64,000 nucleotides of DNA, from contig NZ_FIZY01000005.1 in NCBI RefSeq assembly GCF_900060185.1, forward strand, positions 1 through 64,000, read 5' to 3'. The position numbers were made by a program, and so were the translations under genes. This DNA is from Grimontia marina. GTDB lineage: Bacteria; Pseudomonadota; Gammaproteobacteria; Enterobacterales; Vibrionaceae. Of this stretch, positions 48,223 through 59,225 are shown in pieces. Under the pieces are notes generated by a model. It made no database searches. It was not told the DNA's origin and saw only the letters and a program-made list of their open reading frames with translations. Each line of letters starts with the position of its first letter. Position 1 is the first letter of the stretch.

Positions 48223-48519
48223 ATGAATCTAAGCACAAAACAAAAACAGTATCTGAAAGGTCTTGCACACAACCTGAAGCCGGTTGTACTCATGGGTGCG
48301 AATGGCCTGACAGAAGCCGTGCTTGCTGAGATTGAAATCGCTCTTGATCATCACGAATTGATCAAGGTGAAAGTGGCATCAGAAGATCGCGACACTAAGA
48401 ACCTGATTGTAGACGCAATCGTTCGTGAAACTAAAGCAGAGAAAGTACAGGTTATCGGTAAAGTTCTGGTTCTGTACCGTCAAAGCGAAGAGCGCAAGAT
48501 CGAATTGCCACGCAAATAA
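48223..48519 (+). CDS. yhbY: Ribosome assembly RNA-binding protein YhbY (CRM domain)
   Basis: A 98-residue single CRM-domain protein that binds 50S precursors. It shows KQKQYLKGLAHNLKPVVLMGANGLTEAVL and the GxxG-type loop, with HELIKVKV, and is of normal length. It diverges from rlmE and is followed by a strong terminator towards greA. Confidence 0.95.
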   Translation: MNLSTKQKQYLKGLAHNLKPVVLMGANGLTEAVLAEIEIALDHHELIKVKVASEDRDTKNLIVDAIVRETKAEKVQVIGKVLVLYRQSEERKIELPRK

Positions 48520-48545
48520 AAAAGGCCGCTTAGCGGCCTTTTTTA
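48519..48545. terminator. Terminator between yhbY and convergent greA
   Basis: AAAGGCCGCT and AGCGGCCTTT form a nearly perfect stem with T runs on both strands. Confidence 0.85.
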
Positions 48546-48600
48546 CATCTGGTGCTTGTAACAATCACTAACATTTTTATTGTTCGCAAGCACCTAATCA

Positions 48601-49074
48601 TCACACGTACTGGACGCTGTCGATCTCAAACTCTTTCACACCGCCAGGCACAGTGATTGACACTTCGTCGCCTTCTTCTTTTCCGATTAGACCACGCGCG
48701 ATTGGCGAGTTAATGGAAATCAGGTTCTGTTTGATGTCCGCCTCATCATCACCCACGATTTGGTAAGTCACCTCGTCGTCAGTATTGCAGTCAATCAGCG
48801 TGACGGTTGAACCGAAGATGACCTTGCCATTATTTGGCATTTTCGCAATGTCGATCACCTGAGCGACAGAAAGCTTGTACTCGATATCACGGATTTGTGC
48901 TTCACAAATGCCTTGCTCTTCACGAGCAGCGTGGTACTCCGCATTCTCTTTCAGGTCACCAAGTTCGCGAGCTTCTGCTATCGCTTGAGTAATAAGCGGA
49001 CGGCGTTTCAACAGGCGATCCAGCTCTTCTCTCAATTGCTGTTCGCCACGCACAGTCATTGGTACTTTATCCAT
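48601..49074 (-). CDS. greA: Transcription elongation factor GreA
   Basis: GreA enters the RNA polymerase secondary channel and triggers cleavage of backtracked RNA. The 157-residue protein has the N-terminal coiled coil with the acidic tip [17 protein letters not shown] (the two acidic residues act at the catalytic centre) and the C-terminal [16 protein letters not shown] domain. I start it at [10 protein letters not shown], about 10 bases after AGAGG. An in-frame extension of 27 codons is not supported. Confidence 0.96.
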   Translation of the reverse strand: MDKVPMTVRGEQQLREELDRLLKRRPLITQAIAEARELGDLKENAEYHAAREEQGICEAQIRDIEYKLSVAQVIDIAKMPNNGKVIFGSTVTLIDCNTDDEVTYQIVGDDEADIKQNLISINSPIARGLIGKEEGDEVSITVPGGVKEFEIDSVQYV

Positions 49075-49550
49075 AAATGACATTACCTCTGTGACCAAAA
49101 CCATATGTTTTGGCAAAAACAAAGCCACGCCCAGACAGAGTTTGAGCGCAGCCAACGAATTACTTTAATCTCAGTGTAAACAAGTTATCTGTTCAGGTCA
49201 CCAACGATTTGAACGCCAAGCTTCCCAAAATCGCGAGCGGAAAATCCAAAACATACTTTAGAGTGTGATTCTCAAATACATATCACATATCAAACCAACA
49301 TCTTAGAGATTTAGTTCGCAATTAAATATAAAAAAATCTAAATCACCCAGCACCCAATGAACTTTGCGAAGAAGTCATAAATGGCTGTTATTAAAGGCAT
49401 TACCAATCCCCACCCGCGCAAAAAACAGTGTTTTCTATTTGTTTTTTGATTGTTTTACTAACAGTCCCAAATCGGGAGCGGTTACAAACAAGGCATCGTG
49501 ACGTTTGGAGATAACGTCCCGAAAATCAAATTCATATAAAGGACAACGTA
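49075..49550. other. Intergenic region between greA and the porin gene
   Basis: About 475 bases, A/T-rich in the middle, without a believable coding frame. It must hold divergent promoters for greA and the porin. A leader hairpin near the porin start (GACGTT/AACGTC, 49500-49518) is the clearest structure. I cannot assign a certain promoter or a ToxR or OmpR site. Confidence 0.6.
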
Positions 49551-50513
49551 ATGAACAAAAAGTTGATTGCTCTTGCTGTAGCTGCTGTAGCTTCTACCTC
49601 TGTTTCTGCTGCTGAAGTTTTTAACGACGGCACTTCTTCAATGGCTATCGGTGGCCGTATTGAAGCGCGCGCCCTGATGCAAGACGGCGACATGACTGAC
49701 AAGAGTCGTGCTCGTATGAACATCCTAGGTCAAACTGAAATTGCTGAGAACGTCACTGGTTTTGGTTTCTTCGAGCACGAGTACACAACGACTACCGACG
49801 AAGTACGTTACGGCTTCGCGGGTATCGGTACCGAGTTTGGCAAAATCGCTTACGGTAAAACTGACGGCTCTCTGGGCATGATCACTGACTTTACCGATAT
49901 CATGTCTTACCACGGTGCTGGCGCAAGCAGTAAAATTGCTGTTGCAGACCGTATTCAAAACAACCTGGCTTACATGGGTGAGTTTGGTGGCCTGACTGTT
50001 AAAGCAAACTACGTAGGCGAAACCACTGACCTAAATAACAAGCTTGTTGTTGACGGTGGCTACTCTCTGGGTGCGGTATACGCGATGGAGAACGGTCTGG
50101 CTCTGGGCTTGGGTTACGCTGACCAAGGTAAAGACACCCTGAACAGCGCTGCAGAAAGCCAACTGCAAGCGGCTGTATCTTACTCAATCAACAACATCTA
50201 CGTTGCTGCACTTTACAAAGACGGCGAAGAGAAAGCTGCGGGTGTAAAAACTGACCTGACTGGTTACGAAATTGCGGCCGCTTACAAAATGGGCCAAACC
50301 AAGTTCACTACCACTTACAACAACGCAGAATCTAAAACTGGCTCTGACAAGTCAGACACTTACGATTCTATTGCAATCGATGCGACCCACTACTTCAACG
50401 ACAACTTCCGCGCTTACACGTCGTACAACTTTAACCTGTTGGACAAAAATGACGTAGAAAACGCTAAAGATGCTGAAGATCAATTCGTTGTTGGCCTGCG
50501 TTACGATTTCTAA
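49551..50513 (+). CDS. ompU: Outer-membrane porin, OmpU type
   Basis: A 320-residue general porin: a signal peptide (about 1-20, ending SVSAAE) and then a 16-strand barrel with alternating hydrophobic residues. The terminal VVGLRYDF ends in the aromatic residue needed for outer-membrane assembly. The repeated GGRIEARAL, GFGFFEHEY and YGFAGIGTEFGKIAYGK segments are typical of Vibrio porins. The symbol rests on the greA-ompU-dacB order of V. cholerae as well as on sequence. The ATG follows AAAGGA. In V. cholerae ToxR controls ompU; I cannot show that here. Confidence 0.88.
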   Translation: MNKKLIALAVAAVASTSVSAAEVFNDGTSSMAIGGRIEARALMQDGDMTDKSRARMNILGQTEIAENVTGFGFFEHEYTTTTDEVRYGFAGIGTEFGKIAYGKTDGSLGMITDFTDIMSYHGAGASSKIAVADRIQNNLAYMGEFGGLTVKANYVGETTDLNNKLVVDGGYSLGAVYAMENGLALGLGYADQGKDTLNSAAESQLQAAVSYSINNIYVAALYKDGEEKAAGVKTDLTGYEIAAAYKMGQTKFTTTYNNAESKTGSDKSDTYDSIAIDATHYFNDNFRAYTSYNFNLLDKNDVENAKDAEDQFVVGLRYDF

Positions 50514-50548
50514 TTCTCTGTTAAGTTAAATACTTAATATTGAATATC

Positions 50549-50578
50549 AAAACGCCTACCTACATGTAGGCGTTTTTT
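50549..50578 (+). terminator. Porin terminator
   Basis: AAAACGCCTAC and GTAGGCGTTTT form a long perfect stem, followed by TTTG. Confidence 0.9.
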
Positions 50579-50615
50579 GTACCATACTGGATCTGCCTTC
50601 TTTGCCGGAGAATTT

Positions 50616-52031
50616 ATGGTGCGCCTTCTTACTCTGCTATTTTTTATCTCGCTTTCTTTCTCAACTCACGCTGTTCCGCTCAATAAAATTCAGGCAATGC
50701 TCCCCGCAGGAAGCCAATTGGCACTCTCTGTCCATGATGCAAATTCTGGTTCTGAAATTGTGTCCGTTGGTGACGACATTCTTCTGCCACCAGCCAGTAC
50801 CCAGAAGGTAGTCACTGCGCTTGCAGCCAGCCTCTACCTTCCTAAAGACTTTGCCTTTGAAACCAAAGTTGAACAGGCTGGCAATGACATCGTATTTACC
50901 TTTTCAGGTGATCCCACTTTAACGCGAAAAGACCTCCAGCTTATGGTGAGCGCACTTAAAGCAAAAGGCGTGAATCGTATTAGAGGCGATGTCTGGCTGG
51001 ATGGGACTGTGTTTGCTGGTTACGAGCGAGCCGTAGGATGGCCATGGGATATTCTGGGGGTTTGTTATAGCGCCCCTTCCAGCGCCGTCGCGCTGGAGAG
51101 AAACTGTGTTCAAGGTTCGATATACAGTGAAGAAAATCAAAAATTCACCCGGGCCTTTGTGCCTGAACATCAGCCCGTACAGGTTAGTACTGACGCCCTC
51201 GCCGTCACCAAAAATGAACAGGAAGCCAAGCTGTGTGATTTGGAACTTCATTACGACAACAACAACCAGTATTTACTCAGCGGGTGCTTACAACACCGCG
51301 CAAATCCGCTCCCTCTAAAGTTTGCGATTCAGAATCCACAGAAATATGTCGAAGATGTGTTGGCTTCAGAGCTAAAGAGCTCAGCCATCAAATTGGATGG
51401 AAAAATTCGACTGGGTGCAGGAAAGGGAAACCGCACTTTGCTAGCAAGACACACGTCGGATTCGCGGGATGCTCTCCTAAATATCATGCTGAAGCGCTCT
51501 GATAACTTGTTGGCCGACAATCTTCTTAAAACCATGGGGCACCGCTATTACGGTCAGCCTGGCACCTTTGCAAACGGCGCTGCAGCGGTAAAGGCTATTT
51601 TACAGGAAAAAGCAGGGCTGGATTTAACCCATGCAGTGATAGTTGATGGTTCTGGCCTGTCACGTAACAACCGCATGACGGCTTCTCAACTGATGAACGT
51701 CATGCATTATGTTTATGAACATCAGAGTCTCGGCTTGCTTTCCATGCTGCCTGTTTCGGGCGTCGATGGCACCTTGAAATACCGCACCAGTGTGCGCCAT
51801 GCTCCTTTAAAACAAAGACTCGCTGCAAAAACAGGCTCGCTCTATGGAAGCTATAATCTCGCTGGTGTGCTTAAAAACGAGCAAGGTAAAGATATCTTGG
51901 TCGTGCAATTGGTGACGAACTACCACATCCCCGAATCAGATGACAGGCCAGCCAATGTCGCCAGCCCGATCACCCAATTCGAACGGGAACTATATCAGGC
52001 ACTGCTTACGTCAAGCCTAACCATGCGTTAA
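50616..52031 (+). CDS. dacB: D-alanyl-D-alanine carboxypeptidase/endopeptidase (PBP4)
   Basis: DacB is a periplasmic low-molecular-weight penicillin-binding protein that cleaves peptide cross-links in peptidoglycan. The 471-residue precursor has a signal peptide (about 1-20, ending THA) and the three active-site motifs SxxK (STQK near residue 57), SxN (KRSDN near 305) and KTG (AAKTGSLYG near 410). The start is MVRLLTLLF after CCGGAG. Its 3' end overlaps the convergent transporter gene by 26 bases. Confidence 0.94.
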   Translation: MVRLLTLLFFISLSFSTHAVPLNKIQAMLPAGSQLALSVHDANSGSEIVSVGDDILLPPASTQKVVTALAASLYLPKDFAFETKVEQAGNDIVFTFSGDPTLTRKDLQLMVSALKAKGVNRIRGDVWLDGTVFAGYERAVGWPWDILGVCYSAPSSAVALERNCVQGSIYSEENQKFTRAFVPEHQPVQVSTDALAVTKNEQEAKLCDLELHYDNNNQYLLSGCLQHRANPLPLKFAIQNPQKYVEDVLASELKSSAIKLDGKIRLGAGKGNRTLLARHTSDSRDALLNIMLKRSDNLLADNLLKTMGHRYYGQPGTFANGAAAVKAILQEKAGLDLTHAVIVDGSGLSRNNRMTASQLMNVMHYVYEHQSLGLLSMLPVSGVDGTLKYRTSVRHAPLKQRLAAKTGSLYGSYNLAGVLKNEQGKDILVVQLVTNYHIPESDDRPANVASPITQFERELYQALLTSSLTMR

Positions 52032-52857
52032 CAGTGACGAAGTAAATCGCCATTCCACTGATATCGACCACAGAGGCCAGCACAGGGCTGACCAACACTG
52101 CGGGGTCAAGCTTGAGCTTTCTTGCCACTAAAGGCAGCAATCCACCAAGGGTGGTCGAAATTGTGACTTGAATGCTCAGTGCAAGACCAATAGCGGTGGC
52201 GATATCAATTAAGGTCATGCCTGATGGCAGCGCACTGTCATCACTGAATAACATGACCCTTGCCATAATGACAGCAGCAAGGGAAATAGCGATGATCGAT
52301 GCGATCCGTAGCTCTTTCCACATCACCTGAAGCCATTGCCCCGGCCTGACTTCATTCATCGCCAACGCCCTCACCACCAGCGTCGCAGCTTGAGAACCAG
52401 CATTACCACCGGCAGCGGCAATGACTGGCATATAGATAGCCAGTAACACAAGCTGGCTCAATGTATCCTCGTAGTGCGAGATGATAAGTCCCGAAACAAT
52501 ACCAAGCAGTGCTAATCCGACAATCCAACCAATCCGTTGACGGACATGGCTAAATACCGAGTTAGTCAGATAATTTCCATCAGGCTCCACTTCGGAGCTG
52601 ATAAGCCCCAGCCCAGTGGCAATTTGCCTGACACGGACTACCTCCCCAGTTTCAGCCAAGTCATCAAGCAGCCGTCGAACCAGTGCCACCGGGCACTGAT
52701 TTAATACTGCAATCGCCTCACTGACAGGCATCACAGAGAGCAGGCGAACACGCTCGTTGTTTTCATGAAATAAAAAAGCGCTTCTTGCTGCTTCAATTTC
52801 TCTCGCAGCAAAAGCGGTTGGCTGGTTTCCCAGCAAAGTAGCGTTCATTACCGCCAT
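52006..52857 (-). CDS. MgtE-like magnesium transporter lacking CBS domains
   Basis: A 283-residue membrane protein. The C-terminal half has five hydrophobic segments with the MgtE pore signature YMPVIAAAGGNAGSQAATLVVRAL (about 145-167) and PLVARKLKLDPAVLVSPVL near the end. The N-terminal 100 residues look like a shortened MgtE N domain. The paired CBS domains that sense Mg2+ in full-length MgtE (about 450 residues) are absent. Mg2+ or another divalent cation is the likely substrate. The ATG lies 8 bases after a GGGAGG site. The frame is clean, so it looks like a real short form, not a fragment. Confidence 0.82.
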   Translation of the reverse strand: MAVMNATLLGNQPTAFAAREIEAARSAFLFHENNERVRLLSVMPVSEAIAVLNQCPVALVRRLLDDLAETGEVVRVRQIATGLGLISSEVEPDGNYLTNSVFSHVRQRIGWIVGLALLGIVSGLIISHYEDTLSQLVLLAIYMPVIAAAGGNAGSQAATLVVRALAMNEVRPGQWLQVMWKELRIASIIAISLAAVIMARVMLFSDDSALPSGMTLIDIATAIGLALSIQVTISTTLGGLLPLVARKLKLDPAVLVSPVLASVVDISGMAIYFVTVNAWLGLT

Positions 52858-53224
52858 AGCGAACCTCCCGATTGGCTAGGTGTAACGACCATAGAAAAGC
52901 GACTGATTTCAGCCGAAAAAGTGCAGAAGCCTTTTAACGACATACGAATACAGTCAGTTTTCTCACTCAGAATTTTCGGGAAGCACAGGGAATAAAAAGG
53001 AGCTTTAAAGCAGAGCATTCCAACCGGACGGTTGAAACGCGAAATGATCACGAATGTTACCGTCTGGGATTACAGGCTTCCCTTGCAACTCGGAGGCTGG
53101 TCGATAACGTTCATGGTTTTCTCCAATTCAGTCACAGCATTGCGACCCGTAAATTCTATGTGGAACGTACAAGAACTCAACTAAAAACAAGGCAAAAAAT
53201 ATCAAACGCGAAAAACTAAAAACA
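52858..53224 (-). other. Long leader/upstream region of the MgtE-like gene
   Basis: About 365 bases between the transporter start and the carB terminator. It contains a 14-codon open frame with a good ribosome-binding site (listed separately), a small hairpin (CAACC/GGTTG near 53020-53035) and an A/T-rich upstream part. I looked for an M-box magnesium riboswitch and did not recognise one. Confidence 0.5.
53070..53114 (-). CDS. Possible 14-residue leader peptide upstream of the MgtE-like gene
   Basis: A short frame encoding MNVIDQPPSCKGSL, starting 6 bases after GGAG and ending about 210 bases before the transporter start. The paired prolines would slow ribosomes, as in the leader peptides that sense magnesium ahead of Salmonella mgtA and mgtCBR. 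That role is only an inference from position and content. Another frame here stays open for about 30 codons without a good start. Confidence 0.35.
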   Translation of the reverse strand: MNVIDQPPSCKGSL

Positions 53225-53250
53225 TAAAAAAGCCCGCCATAGAGGCGGGC
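53225..53250 (-). terminator. carAB terminator
   Basis: On the minus strand GCCCGCC and GGCGGGC form a GC-rich stem followed by six T, about 100 bases after carB. Confidence 0.85.
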
Positions 53251-53347
53251 AAGGAGGTTATCGTAACGGTCGGCTTACTGCCGACTCATTAGTCGCCCCT
53301 CACAACTCAAAGCGTCAGCTCCAAATCGTTCGGGGCAGTTTTGTTAA

Positions 53348-56300
53348 TTATTTACCGTACTTTTCTGCCACACGTGCATGCAGTTCTTGTACTGAATTCA
53401 CTTTCGACAGGTCAGCTGCAGCATGAGCCATACAGGTTGCGAAGGCTGCGTTCAGCGTAGTGGTGTAGTTCACCTTCTCTGCCAGTGCGCCGCGACGAAG
53501 TACCTTCGAGTCCTCAATCGCTTGACGACCTTCGGTGGTATTGATGATGTAGCTGTACTCACCGTTCTTGATACGGTCAAGAATGTGAGGACGACCTTCG
53601 TGTACTTTGTTCACCAGGCGTGGGTTGATGCCCGCTTCGCCAAGCACAACCGCAGTACCATGGGTCGCATCCAGCTCGAAGCCCAGCTTGATAAGCTTGG
53701 CTGCCAAATCAACAACACGTTGTTTGTCGTTGTTACGAACAGACAGCAGTGCACGGCCTTGCTCAGTGTAGGTTTTGCCACAGCCAAGGTCTGCTTTCGC
53801 AAAAGCCTCTGCAAACGTGTCGCCAACACCCATAACTTCACCGGTTGAGCGCATTTCAGGGCCAAGCAGTGGGTCAACGCCAGGGAACTTGTTGAATGGC
53901 AGAACCACTTCTTTCACTGAGTAGTAAGGAGGAATGATTTCCTGAGTGAAACCCTGTGATTCCAGAGATTGACCCGCCATAACACGAGCAGCAATCTTCG
54001 CCAGTGGTGCGCCGGTCGCTTTTGATACGAAAGGTACGGTACGCGCTGCACGTGGGTTAACCTCAATCAGGTAAACTTCGCCGTCTTTTACTGCAAACTG
54101 AGTATTCATCAGACCACGAACACCCAGCTCAAAGGCCAGTTTCTCAACCTGACGGCGCATCTCGTCCTGAATCTCTTGGCTTAACGTGTAAGCAGGCAGT
54201 GAACATGCAGAGTCACCAGAGTGAACACCCGCTTGTTCGATGTGTTCCATGATGCCACCAATCACCACGCGCTCACCGTCGCAGATTGCATCGACGTCAA
54301 CTTCGGTCGCGTCATCCAGGAAACGGTCCAGCAGAACTGGTGATTCATTAGATACGCTTACCGCTTCGTTGAAGTAACGACGCAGGTCGCTTTCGTCGTA
54401 AACGATTTCCATTGCGCGGCCGCCCAGTACATAAGAAGGACGAACCACCAGCGGATAACCGATTTCACGGGATTTCTCTACCGCTTGCTCCAGTGCAGTT
54501 ACTGTCGCGTTTTCTGGCTGTTTCAGGCCAAGACGCTCAACCGCCGCTTGGAAACGCTCACGGTCTTCTGCGCGGTCAATCGCATCAGGGCTGGTACCAA
54601 TGATTGGCACACCTGCTGCTTCCAGCGCACGCGCCAGTTTCAGCGGGGTTTGACCACCGTACTGAACGATAACGCCTTTTGGCTTTTCAACACGCGCAAT
54701 AGCCAGTACGTCTTCCAGTGTTACCGGTTCGAAGTACAGACGGTCTGAGGTGTCATAGTCAGTCGAAACCGTCTCAGGGTTACAGTTGACCATGATGGTC
54801 TCAAAGCCGTCTTCACGCAGTGCCAGTGATGCGTGTACACAGCAGTAGTCAAATTCAATACCCTGACCGATACGGTTTGGACCGCCGCCCAGAACCATGA
54901 TTTTTTCTTTGTCTGACGGGTTCGCTTCACACTCTTCATCGTAGGATGAGTACATGTATGCCGTGTCAGAAGAGAACTCTGCCGCACAGGTATCAACACG
55001 CTTGTAAACAGGGTGAATATCGTACTGGTCACGCAGCTTGCGGATTTCGCTTTCGCTTACACCCAGCAGCTTGCTCAGGCGTGCATCGGAGAAACCTTTA
55101 CGCTTCAGTTTGCGCAATACTTTTGCGTTCAGGCCAGCAAAACCGCCTTCTTTGATTTCCGCTTCCAGCTTCACAATCTCTTCGATTTGAACCAGGAACC
55201 AGCGATCGATGTTCGTCAGCTTGAACACGCCGTCTACGGACATGCCCGCACGGAATGCATCTGCGATATACCAGATACGTTCTGCGCCTGCATCTTTCAG
55301 CTCGTGGCGGATTTTGGTCAGTGCATCTGGCTCATCCAGGTCAACCATTTCGTCGAAACCGGTCGCACCAACTTCCAGACCACGCAGCGCTTTGTGCAGA
55401 GATTCCTGTTGGTTACGGCCGATAGCCATAACTTCACCCACAGATTTCATCTGGGTAGTCAGGCGGTCATTTGCGCCCGCAAATTTTTCGAAGTTGAAGC
55501 GTGGGATCTTGGTAACCACGTAGTCGATGGTCGGTTCAAAAGACGCTGGCGTTGCACCGCCAGTGATGTCGTTCATCAGCTCATCAAGGGTGAAACCAAC
55601 AGCCAGTTTCGCTGCCACTTTTGCAATCGGGAAACCCGTTGCTTTCGATGCCAGTGCAGAAGAGCGTGATACACGTGGGTTCATTTCGATGATAACCATA
55701 CGGCCATCTTTCGGGTTGATACCGAACTGAACGTTAGAGCCACCGGTTTCAACGCCGATTTCACGCAGAACCGCCAGCGATGCATTACGCATCAGTTGGT
55801 ATTCTTTGTCGGTCAGAGTCTGTGCAGGTGCAACCGTGATGGAGTCACCGGTGTGGATACCCATGGCATCGAAGTTCTCGATAGAACACACGATGATACA
55901 GTTGTCCGCCTTGTCGCGAACCACTTCCATTTCGTACTCTTTCCAACCGATCAGAGATTCGTCAATCAGCAGCTCATTGGTTGGGGAAAGATCCAGACCG
56001 CGGCGACAGATTTCGTCGAACTCTTCTTTGTTATACGCGATACCGCCACCGGTACCACCCATGGTGAAAGAAGGACGGATGATACATGGGAAGCCCACCA
56101 TATCGAGGACTTTGTAAGCCTCTTCCATGGTTTTCGCCGTGTCAGCGCGTGGACATTCCAGACCGATAGACTTCATTGCTTTGTCGAAACGTGAACGGTC
56201 TTCTGCTTTATCAATTGCGTCCGCCGTGGCACCAATCATCTCCACGCCGAACTCAGCCAGTACGCCGTGTTTTTCCAGATCCAGTGCACAGTTCAGAGCT

Positions 56301-56581
56301 GTCTGGCCACCCATGGTAGGCAGAACTGCATCTGGGCGCTCTTTAGCGATGATGTTGCGTACCACTTCCCACTGGATTGGCTCGATGTAAGTCGCATCAG
56401 CCATCTCTGGGTCAGTCATGATGGTGGCAGGGTTAGAGTTCACCAGAATAACGCGGTAACCCTCTTCACGCAGCGCTTTACACGCCTGTGCACCTGAATA
56501 GTCGAACTCACACGCCTGACCGATAACAATCGGGCCTGCGCCAAGGATAAGAATACTTTGAATATCTGTACGTTTTGGCAT
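53348..56581 (-). CDS. carB: Carbamoyl-phosphate synthase large subunit
   Basis: CarB makes carbamoyl phosphate from ammonia, bicarbonate and two ATP, for arginine and pyrimidine synthesis. The 1077-residue protein has two homologous ATP-grasp halves: the first begins [21 protein letters not shown], the second [20 protein letters not shown] near residue 555. A C-terminal methylglyoxal-synthase-like regulatory domain follows. Length and motifs match E. coli. It starts 16 bases after carA. Confidence 0.98.
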   Translation of the reverse strand: MPKRTDIQSILILGAGPIVIGQACEFDYSGAQACKALREEGYRVILVNSNPATIMTDPEMADATYIEPIQWEVVRNIIAKERPDAVLPTMGGQTALNCALDLEKHGVLAEFGVEMIGATADAIDKAEDRSRFDKAMKSIGLECPRADTAKTMEEAYKVLDMVGFPCIIRPSFTMGGTGGGIAYNKEEFDEICRRGLDLSPTNELLIDESLIGWKEYEMEVVRDKADNCIIVCSIENFDAMGIHTGDSITVAPAQTLTDKEYQLMRNASLAVLREIGVETGGSNVQFGINPKDGRMVIIEMNPRVSRSSALASKATGFPIAKVAAKLAVGFTLDELMNDITGGATPASFEPTIDYVVTKIPRFNFEKFAGANDRLTTQMKSVGEVMAIGRNQQESLHKALRGLEVGATGFDEMVDLDEPDALTKIRHELKDAGAERIWYIADAFRAGMSVDGVFKLTNIDRWFLVQIEEIVKLEAEIKEGGFAGLNAKVLRKLKRKGFSDARLSKLLGVSESEIRKLRDQYDIHPVYKRVDTCAAEFSSDTAYMYSSYDEECEANPSDKEKIMVLGGGPNRIGQGIEFDYCCVHASLALREDGFETIMVNCNPETVSTDYDTSDRLYFEPVTLEDVLAIARVEKPKGVIVQYGGQTPLKLARALEAAGVPIIGTSPDAIDRAEDRERFQAAVERLGLKQPENATVTALEQAVEKSREIGYPLVVRPSYVLGGRAMEIVYDESDLRRYFNEAVSVSNESPVLLDRFLDDATEVDVDAICDGERVVIGGIMEHIEQAGVHSGDSACSLPAYTLSQEIQDEMRRQVEKLAFELGVRGLMNTQFAVKDGEVYLIEVNPRAARTVPFVSKATGAPLAKIAARVMAGQSLESQGFTQEIIPPYYSVKEVVLPFNKFPGVDPLLGPEMRSTGEVMGVGDTFAEAFAKADLGCGKTYTEQGRALLSVRNNDKQRVVDLAAKLIKLGFELDATHGTAVVLGEAGINPRLVNKVHEGRPHILDRIKNGEYSYIINTTEGRQAIEDSKVLRRGALAEKVNYTTTLNAAFATCMAHAAADLSKVNSVQELHARVAEKYGK

Positions 56582-56597
56582 TCTCTGCTACTCCGGG

Positions 56598-57737
56598 TTA
56601 CGCGCTGTGTTGCTTGATCAGTTCAATAAAGTGGTCGAAAAGCGGTGCCGCATCGTGCGGACCTGGGCTCGCTTCAGGGTGGCCCTGGAAGCTGAATGCT
56701 GGCTTATCCGTGCGGTGGATGCCTTGCAGTGAGCCGTCGAACAGAGATTTGTGCGTCGCGCGCAGGTTAGCTGGCAGCGTCTCTTCGTCTGCTGCAAAGC
56801 CGTGGTTCTGGCTGGTGATCATCACGACATTGCGGTCCAAGTCTTTAACCGGGTGGTTCGCACCGTGGTGACCGAACTTCATCTTCACGGTTTGTGCACC
56901 TGATGCCAGTGCCAGGATTTGGTGGCCCAGACAGATACCAAAGATTGGTAAGCCTTTTTCCAGGAACACCTTGGTCGCTTCAATCGCATAAGTACATGGC
57001 TCTGGGTCGCCAGGACCGTTTGACAGGAACACACCGTCTGGATTCATTGCCAGCACGTCTTCTGCTGAAGTCTGAGCTGGAACCACAGTCAAGCGACAGC
57101 CACGGTCAACCAACATACGCAGAATGTTACGCTTAGCGCCGAAATCATAAGCCACTACGTGATAAGGCAGTTCGCTGTCATCTTTCGCTTCTGGCAGGCC
57201 GCCTTCCAGCGTCCATGAGCCTTGTTTCCACTCGTACGCTTCAGCTGTCGTCACTTCTTTCGCCAGATCCATGCCTTTCAGGCCAGGGAATTCTTTGGCT
57301 TTAGCCAGTGCCAGCGCTTCATCGATGTTGTCGCCCGCAACGATGCAACCATTCTGAGCGCCTTTTTCACGCAGCAAACGGGTCAGCTTACGGGTGTCGA
57401 TATCAGCGATGCCAACGATGTTTTGGGATTTCAGATAATCAGAAAGGGATTGCTGATTACGGAAGTTAGAAGCGATAAGAGGGAGGTCGCGGATTACCAG
57501 GCCTTGAGCATGGATTTTTGAGGATTCTTCGTCTTCGGTATTAGTACCGGTATTGCCAATGTGGGGATAAGTGAGAGTAACGATTTGCTGGGAATAGGAA
57601 GGGTCGGTGAGAATTTCTTGGTACCCCGTCATCGAGGTATTGAAAACAACTTCACCAACAGCGGTTCCATCAGCACCAATGGATTCACCGTGGAATACAG
57701 TCCCGTCTTCCAGGACTAAGAGCGCAGACTTGCTCAA
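56598..57737 (-). CDS. carA: Carbamoyl-phosphate synthase small (glutaminase) subunit
   Basis: CarA releases ammonia from glutamine and passes it to CarB. The 379-residue protein has the class I glutaminase site [14 protein letters not shown] with the nucleophile Cys, and [11 protein letters not shown] with the catalytic His. I start it at a TTG five bases after GGAGG, giving [13 protein letters not shown]. coli carA also uses TTG. Order dapB-carA-carB on one strand is as in E. coli. Confidence 0.96.
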   Translation of the reverse strand: MSKSALLVLEDGTVFHGESIGADGTAVGEVVFNTSMTGYQEILTDPSYSQQIVTLTYPHIGNTGTNTEDEESSKIHAQGLVIRDLPLIASNFRNQQSLSDYLKSQNIVGIADIDTRKLTRLLREKGAQNGCIVAGDNIDEALALAKAKEFPGLKGMDLAKEVTTAEAYEWKQGSWTLEGGLPEAKDDSELPYHVVAYDFGAKRNILRMLVDRGCRLTVVPAQTSAEDVLAMNPDGVFLSNGPGDPEPCTYAIEATKVFLEKGLPIFGICLGHQILALASGAQTVKMKFGHHGANHPVKDLDRNVVMITSQNHGFAADEETLPANLRATHKSLFDGSLQGIHRTDKPAFSFQGHPEASPGPHDAAPLFDHFIELIKQHSA

Positions 57738-57774
57738 GACAACCTCCAAATCAATAAAGATGCAGAAAAACTAT

Positions 57775-57803
57775 ATAATCTTGCATCAAAGCATTCCATA
57801 CAA
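57775..57803 (-). promoter_or_regulatory. carA promoter candidate
   Basis: TTGTAT (57798-57803) and GATTAT (57775-57780) are 17 bases apart on the minus strand, about 38 bases before the TTG start. The -10 is a moderate match. Confidence 0.45.
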
Positions 57804-58181
57804 GTGCCAAAAATCACTAAAGCTGAATTTTGACAAATTGCGCGCATTCTAGAGATCGATTCACAAGCTGTCAATAAGTGGCAAAAAAAAGAATATTACT
57901 TATGGTCTATAACTGAGGTTTTGACTACCAAGCAGTTAAAAGTGAGGGTTATCTGAGGATTTCACGCAAAATTATGCAGAACAGGTTAACACTTTCTCTG
58001 CGCCGTAGCATTTGAGACAAATAAAGCAGTCAGGTCGAGACGCAACCGTTTTTATTAGCAATGTTTAGATAGTATTTTATGGACTTAACAAAGAAAACAG
58101 GAATAACATCAAATTAAAAGCAGTTAAGTGGTGGGATTTTTGTAATCTGCGACCATTTAAATAAAATCATCGTCTTTTAAG

Positions 58182-58218
58182 AAAAACTATGCAGCATACA
58201 GAGAGAGACTGCATAGTT
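58182..58218 (-). terminator. dapB terminator
   Basis: AACTATGCAG and CTGCATAGTT are perfect 10-base arms with a 14-base loop. The minus strand continues into TTTTC. It lies about 35 bases after dapB. Confidence 0.7.
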
Positions 58219-58252
58219 ATATGAATACGTATTGACTGGAAAAACGAGTAAT

Positions 58253-59071
<819 letters not shown>

Positions 59072-59192
59072 TTAACTTCCTGTCATCACGCCACTTTGTG
59101 CGCGTTATGTTCGTAACTGGATAACCACTCTACCCTTTTCGCCGCGTGATGTGAATCAACCTCTGCGCGGTCAATCGCGGGAATGGCGGCGT

Positions 59193-59214
59193 AAAAAAGG
59201 GAGCCTTGGCTCCC
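59193..59214 (-). terminator. ispH operon terminator
   Basis: GGGAGCC and GGCTCCC form a stem with a TT loop, followed on the minus strand by six T. It ends the ileS-lspA-fkpB-ispH group. Confidence 0.85.
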
Positions 59215-59225
59215 TGAAGGTTTAA

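Larger units (their letters stand above)
57738..58252. other. A/T-rich intergenic region between dapB and carA
   Basis: About 515 bases with no believable gene. It contains a carA promoter candidate at one end and the dapB terminator at the other. The middle, about 57850-58180, is A/T-rich and unexplained. In E. coli the carA upstream region binds ArgR, PepA and other regulators, so part of it may be regulatory; I could not place a clear ARG box. Confidence 0.6.

Noticed and set aside
49262-49292. TGTGA...TCACA near the porin promoter as a CRP site
   Set aside because: The half sites are separated by 14 bases rather than the 6 required.
52848-53051. A 67-codon minus-strand frame overlapping the MgtE-like start
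   Set aside because: It has no good ribosome-binding site, odd composition and no recognisable family; it overlaps the true start region.
52858-53224. M-box (ykoK) magnesium riboswitch ahead of the MgtE-like gene
   Set aside because: I could not recognise the conserved M-box elements in the minus-strand leader.
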